NCBI RefSeq assembly: GCF_001299635.1
Contig: NZ_JRHN01000047.1
Span: 124,001 to 188,000, forward strand
Origin: Clostridioides difficile
Lineage (GTDB): Bacteria > Bacillota > Clostridia > Peptostreptococcales > Peptostreptococcaceae
DNA length: 64,000 nucleotides
Direction: 5' to 3'
Both the position numbers and the translations under genes were made by a program. This document shows, one piece after another, positions 62,044 through 64,000 of this stretch. The notes below the pieces were generated by a model. The model did not search any database. It was given only the letters and a program-made list of their open reading frames with translations, and was not told the DNA's origin. How positions within the stretch are numbered: the first letter of the stretch is position 1; each line of letters begins with the position of its first letter.

Positions 62044-62057
62044 TTACACTTTCGTAA
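62044..62057. promoter_or_regulatory. Candidate BceR-type operator
   Basis: On the minus strand TTACG-AAAG-TGTAA matches the TNACA-N4-TGTAA consensus of Bce-type regulators at nine of ten fixed positions counting the N as free. It lies about 100 bp upstream of the ATPase start, the usual activator distance. Confidence 0.6.
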
Positions 62058-62104
62058 CATAGGCAAAAAGGCTATTAAAGTATTTAGTCTATAACTTTAT
62101 ATTA

Positions 62105-62461
62105 TCAATTTATATTTGAGATATGTTTTTTAGCACTCTCAAAATTGTTCACTACTCTAAAATTATTTGATTTATTTAGCTCTAGCATTAATTCTGAAAA
62201 TCTCTTATTTATCCTGCTTTCATCATCAATAATTGCAACAACTTGTATCCTATAAGTCATAAATTTTTGTAATGCAATACCTGCTAATCCAGTTTTTAGA
62301 TTTAAAAAATCATCTGAAAGTGAATTATTACTAAGCATAAGATAATTTATACCATGCTCCATACATATAGATATAATATCCATTATTTCTCCTTCAGAAT
62401 TAAACTTACTCTCTAAAAAAATATATTTTCTGTCATTTTGTTCTTTTATATTATAATTCAT
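62105..62461 (-). CDS. DUF4180 protein
   Basis: The 118-residue protein matches the DUF4180 pattern: GEIMDIISICMEHGINYLMLSNNSLSDDFLNLKTGLAG in outline, then QKFMTYRIQVVAIID and FSELMLELNKSNNFRVV. It resembles STAS/SpoIIAA-like small alpha/beta folds. The function is unknown. It follows a small HTH gene by 20 bp, so the two form an operon. Confidence 0.8.
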   Translation of the reverse strand: MNYNIKEQNDRKYIFLESKFNSEGEIMDIISICMEHGINYLMLSNNSLSDDFLNLKTGLAGIALQKFMTYRIQVVAIIDDESRINKRFSELMLELNKSNNFRVVNNFESAKKHISNIN

Positions 62462-62481
62462 TTTTATTCCTCATTTCTGTT

Positions 62482-62940
62482 TTAAATGTTTTCTATTAAT
62501 ATGGATATAGAACCTAACATATCCTCAATAAACTTTATATCTCCCCATAACATAACTCTAAGCCTATTTTCATTTTCATTATATTTCAAGTTAATAGTGG
62601 AGCCACTTGACATTGAGGTCGGATTATTTACAAGTGCCAAAAGTAAGTTTGATAAACGTGAGTATTCATTATTCGAGATACTATTTATATCAACTACTGT
62701 AGATACATTAACCTTTGGAATACATCCTAGTTCCTTATATGAATTCAATTTAAATTCTAAACCATTATTCTCATCACTCTTTACATCCATAAACCTATCT
62801 AAATCTTCTTTTGATATCCTCCATTGTTTGCCAACTTTATTAGCTTTTAATTTTTCATCTTTTATAAATTTTCTTATTGTCTTATGATGCATTTCTAAAA
62901 TCTCTGCAACTTGGTCTATTGTATAAAACTTTTCGTCCAT
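62482..62940 (-). CDS. Excisionase-type HTH_17 (MerR-like) DNA-binding protein
   Basis: The first 52 residues form a helix-turn-helix of the excisionase/HTH_17 family: YTIDQVAEILEMHHKTIRKFIK, then LKANKVGKQWRISKEDLDRFM. The other 100 residues (with NSISNNEYSRLSNLLLALVNNP and LRVMLWGDIKFIEDML) form a ligand or dimerisation domain that I do not recognise. No integrase or phage gene is nearby, so it is more likely a regulator paired with the DUF4180 gene than a true excisionase. Confidence 0.85.
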   Translation of the reverse strand: MDEKFYTIDQVAEILEMHHKTIRKFIKDEKLKANKVGKQWRISKEDLDRFMDVKSDENNGLEFKLNSYKELGCIPKVNVSTVVDINSISNNEYSRLSNLLLALVNNPTSMSSGSTINLKYNENENRLRVMLWGDIKFIEDMLGSISILIENI

Positions 62941-63160
62941 AATTACACTTACCTTTCATTTGATAATAACAATATATTAATTTAGAAATATCAAAAAGTC
63001 AAATTTATTTTGTATTTTATTGCTATCTATTAGACTTTAATACAATTTAATTCCATCTTATTTCATTCTAACATTTTCTAGTAACTTATTATAATATCTT
63101 TACTAAACTTATAAATTAAATTGCTTAATCATGTCCAACTATAATGAAAAATCTCTTAAG
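62941..63160. other. Intergenic AT-rich stretch
   Basis: No gene or recognisable element apart from the HTH gene's ribosome-binding site and, presumably, its promoter. Confidence 0.4.
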
Positions 63161-63163
63161 TAA

Positions 63164-63206
63164 AAAAGCAATTTGAAAAAATTTAAAATCTTTTCAAATT
63201 GCTTTT
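63164..63206 (-). terminator. Terminator of the S41 peptidase gene
   Basis: AAAAGCAATTTGAAAA and TTTTCAAATTGCTTTT form a perfect 16-bp stem with an 11-nt loop, 66 bp beyond the stop codon. Confidence 0.85.
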
Positions 63207-63271
63207 CACAGTGTATTTTTACATTTTTATATTTCAATATTTCAACTAACAAGATAACTTTTAAAAGCTTT

Positions 63272-64000
63272 CTAATTCTTAATATTTTCAAGCTCTAGTA
63301 CCTTTTTTATACAATTATCATCTTCAAAATTCTTAGTTCTATCACAATCTCTCACTTTAAAGTCTGGAATAGTTTTAAATTCTTCATCACATACTCCATT
63401 CTTATTTAAATACATACAACTCGCCATTCTAACTATCAGACCACTATTTTTTAAGTTAAACAATACAGGGTCTATACATCCACCATCTCCTCCAGTAGTT
63501 TCACCTACTAAAGTAGCAAATTTAGTTTCCTTACAAAACATAGCAAATGCCTCTGATGATGAATATATTTTTTTATCTACAAGCAAATATATATTGCCTT
63601 TAAACTTTAAGTCACTTTTCGATTTTATGGTATAGGAAGTATTTTCAAAACCACTAAAATCTTTCATAATCTCTTCTGGTGCATTTTTCTTTATGTTTGT
63701 TGGTAAGTTTTCTACAGGTTCTAATTTTATATTTCTTACACTTGTATATTTTTTTACTATTTCATTATTATTTCTATAGATTCTATATCCATTTATTTTA
63801 ACATCATTTTTTATAAGTTTAGATACAATTCCTTGCCAATATCTATCACTTCCTCCTGAATTTCCTCTTATATCGATAATTAAAGCTTTATGTTTTTCTA
63901 GAGTATTAATATATGCTTCAATTGCTTTTAAATCATTGTCTATAGGTCCATGCTTTGATGACATAGATGGTAGATACATGTATCCTACTTTACCTTTGAT
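63272..64000 (-). CDS. S41-family (C-terminal-processing-like) peptidase, 5' end outside window
   Basis: The frame continues past the right edge: codons beyond the ATG at 63979 read IKGKVGY, which joins naturally to MYLPSM as the conserved S41 start (KGKIGYIYLPS-like). The methionine is therefore internal. Visible S41 motifs are ALIIDIRGNSGGSDRYW, the catalytic-serine region VDKKIYSSSEAFAMFCK and LVGETTGGDGG. A PDZ-like or N-terminal part would lie outside the window. The protein is probably secreted or surface-bound, but the signal sequence cannot be seen. Confidence 0.87.
   Translation of the reverse strand: MKGKVGYMYLPSMSSKHGPIDNDLKAIEAYINTLEKHKALIIDIRGNSGGSDRYWQGIVSKLIKNDVKINGYRIYRNNNEIVKKYTSVRNIKLEPVENLPTNIKKNAPEEIMKDFSGFENTSYTIKSKSDLKFKGNIYLLVDKKIYSSSEAFAMFCKETKFATLVGETTGGDGGCIDPVLFNLKNSGLIVRMASCMYLNKNGVCDEEFKTIPDFKVRDCDRTKNFEDDNCIKKVLELENIKN

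Noticed and set aside
62044-62057. Fourth member of the HxlR-type operator set
   Set aside because: The right half differs (GTAAT instead of GTGAC), the centre is not A6, and no TTG -35 follows at the fixed distance; a BceR box fits better.
62482-62940. Excisionase as evidence for a prophage or integrative element
   Set aside because: There is no integrase, attachment repeat or phage gene nearby; this HTH type is common in ordinary regulators.

Overview
The window is strongly AT-rich chromosomal DNA of a low-GC anaerobic Gram-positive bacterium. Clostridial ribosome-binding sites, several PTS loci, a cobalamin riboswitch, a CarD-like factor and a YkuD L,D-transpeptidase all fit Clostridioides difficile. 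From memory the gene order matches the C. difficile 630 chromosome near CD2991-CD3050; I could not check this. I see no rRNA, tRNA, insertion sequence, prophage or CRISPR array. About 56 genes are supported, two of them cut by the window edges.

Layout. 1-7.2 kb: end of a nitrate/sulfonate-type ABC permease gene with a small [FeFe]-hydrogenase-like Fe-S protein, a WYL regulator with a GyrI-like protein, class Ib ribonucleotide reductase (nrdEF) behind a promoter carrying two NrdR boxes, and a pentapeptide-repeat protein. 7.2-11.1 kb: a corrinoid-type ABC importer behind a cobalamin riboswitch and terminator. 11.2-18.7 kb: a sugar-acid catabolic island (permease, split UxaA-type dehydratase, DapA-like aldolase, FAH-fold enzyme, IclR regulator, iron alcohol dehydrogenase). 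Both of its outward promoters carry the same pair of 14-bp palindromes. 18.9-24.2 kb: L,D-transpeptidase, a DUF434 protein, and a thiol-redox group (RclA/Har-like flavin reductase, CcdA-TlpA fusion, HxlR regulator). 24.5-32.1 kb: an alpha-mannosidase/fructose-family PTS operon, probably for mannosylglycerate-like substrates, with a PRD regulator and a divergent sugar permease. 32.2-35.4 kb: redox and transport genes. 35.6-40.7 kb: a glucose/maltose-family PTS operon controlled by a LicT-type antiterminator through four tandem RAT/terminator modules. 41.7-47.1 kb: a class V aminotransferase, trxA, a TrmB-like/PhzF pair and a POT peptide transporter. 47.1-49.0 kb: a 1.9-kb stretch without genes. 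49.0-53.0 kb: CarD, then an operon of a repeat protein, a MoxR-type AAA ATPase and a metallopeptidase/VWA protein. 53.3-64.0 kb: proline iminopeptidase, an aromatic-acid-exporter-like protein, a secreted transglutaminase-like protein, a Bce-type peptide-sensing module, a DUF4180/HTH pair and a truncated S41 peptidase.

The clearest new observations are regulatory. (1) Three promoters (reductase, hxlR-ccdA/tlpA, and trxA 20 kb away) share one composite element: an 18-bp palindrome, then AA, a TTG-type -35, 17 bp and a TATANT-type -10. This predicts a thiol-stress regulon run by the HxlR protein. (2) Four tandem 104-bp antiterminator modules precede one PTS gene. (3) Matching IclR-type operator pairs flank the iclR gene on both sides. 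(4) The AAA/VWA-peptidase/repeat operon is a candidate uncharacterised chaperone or conflict system.
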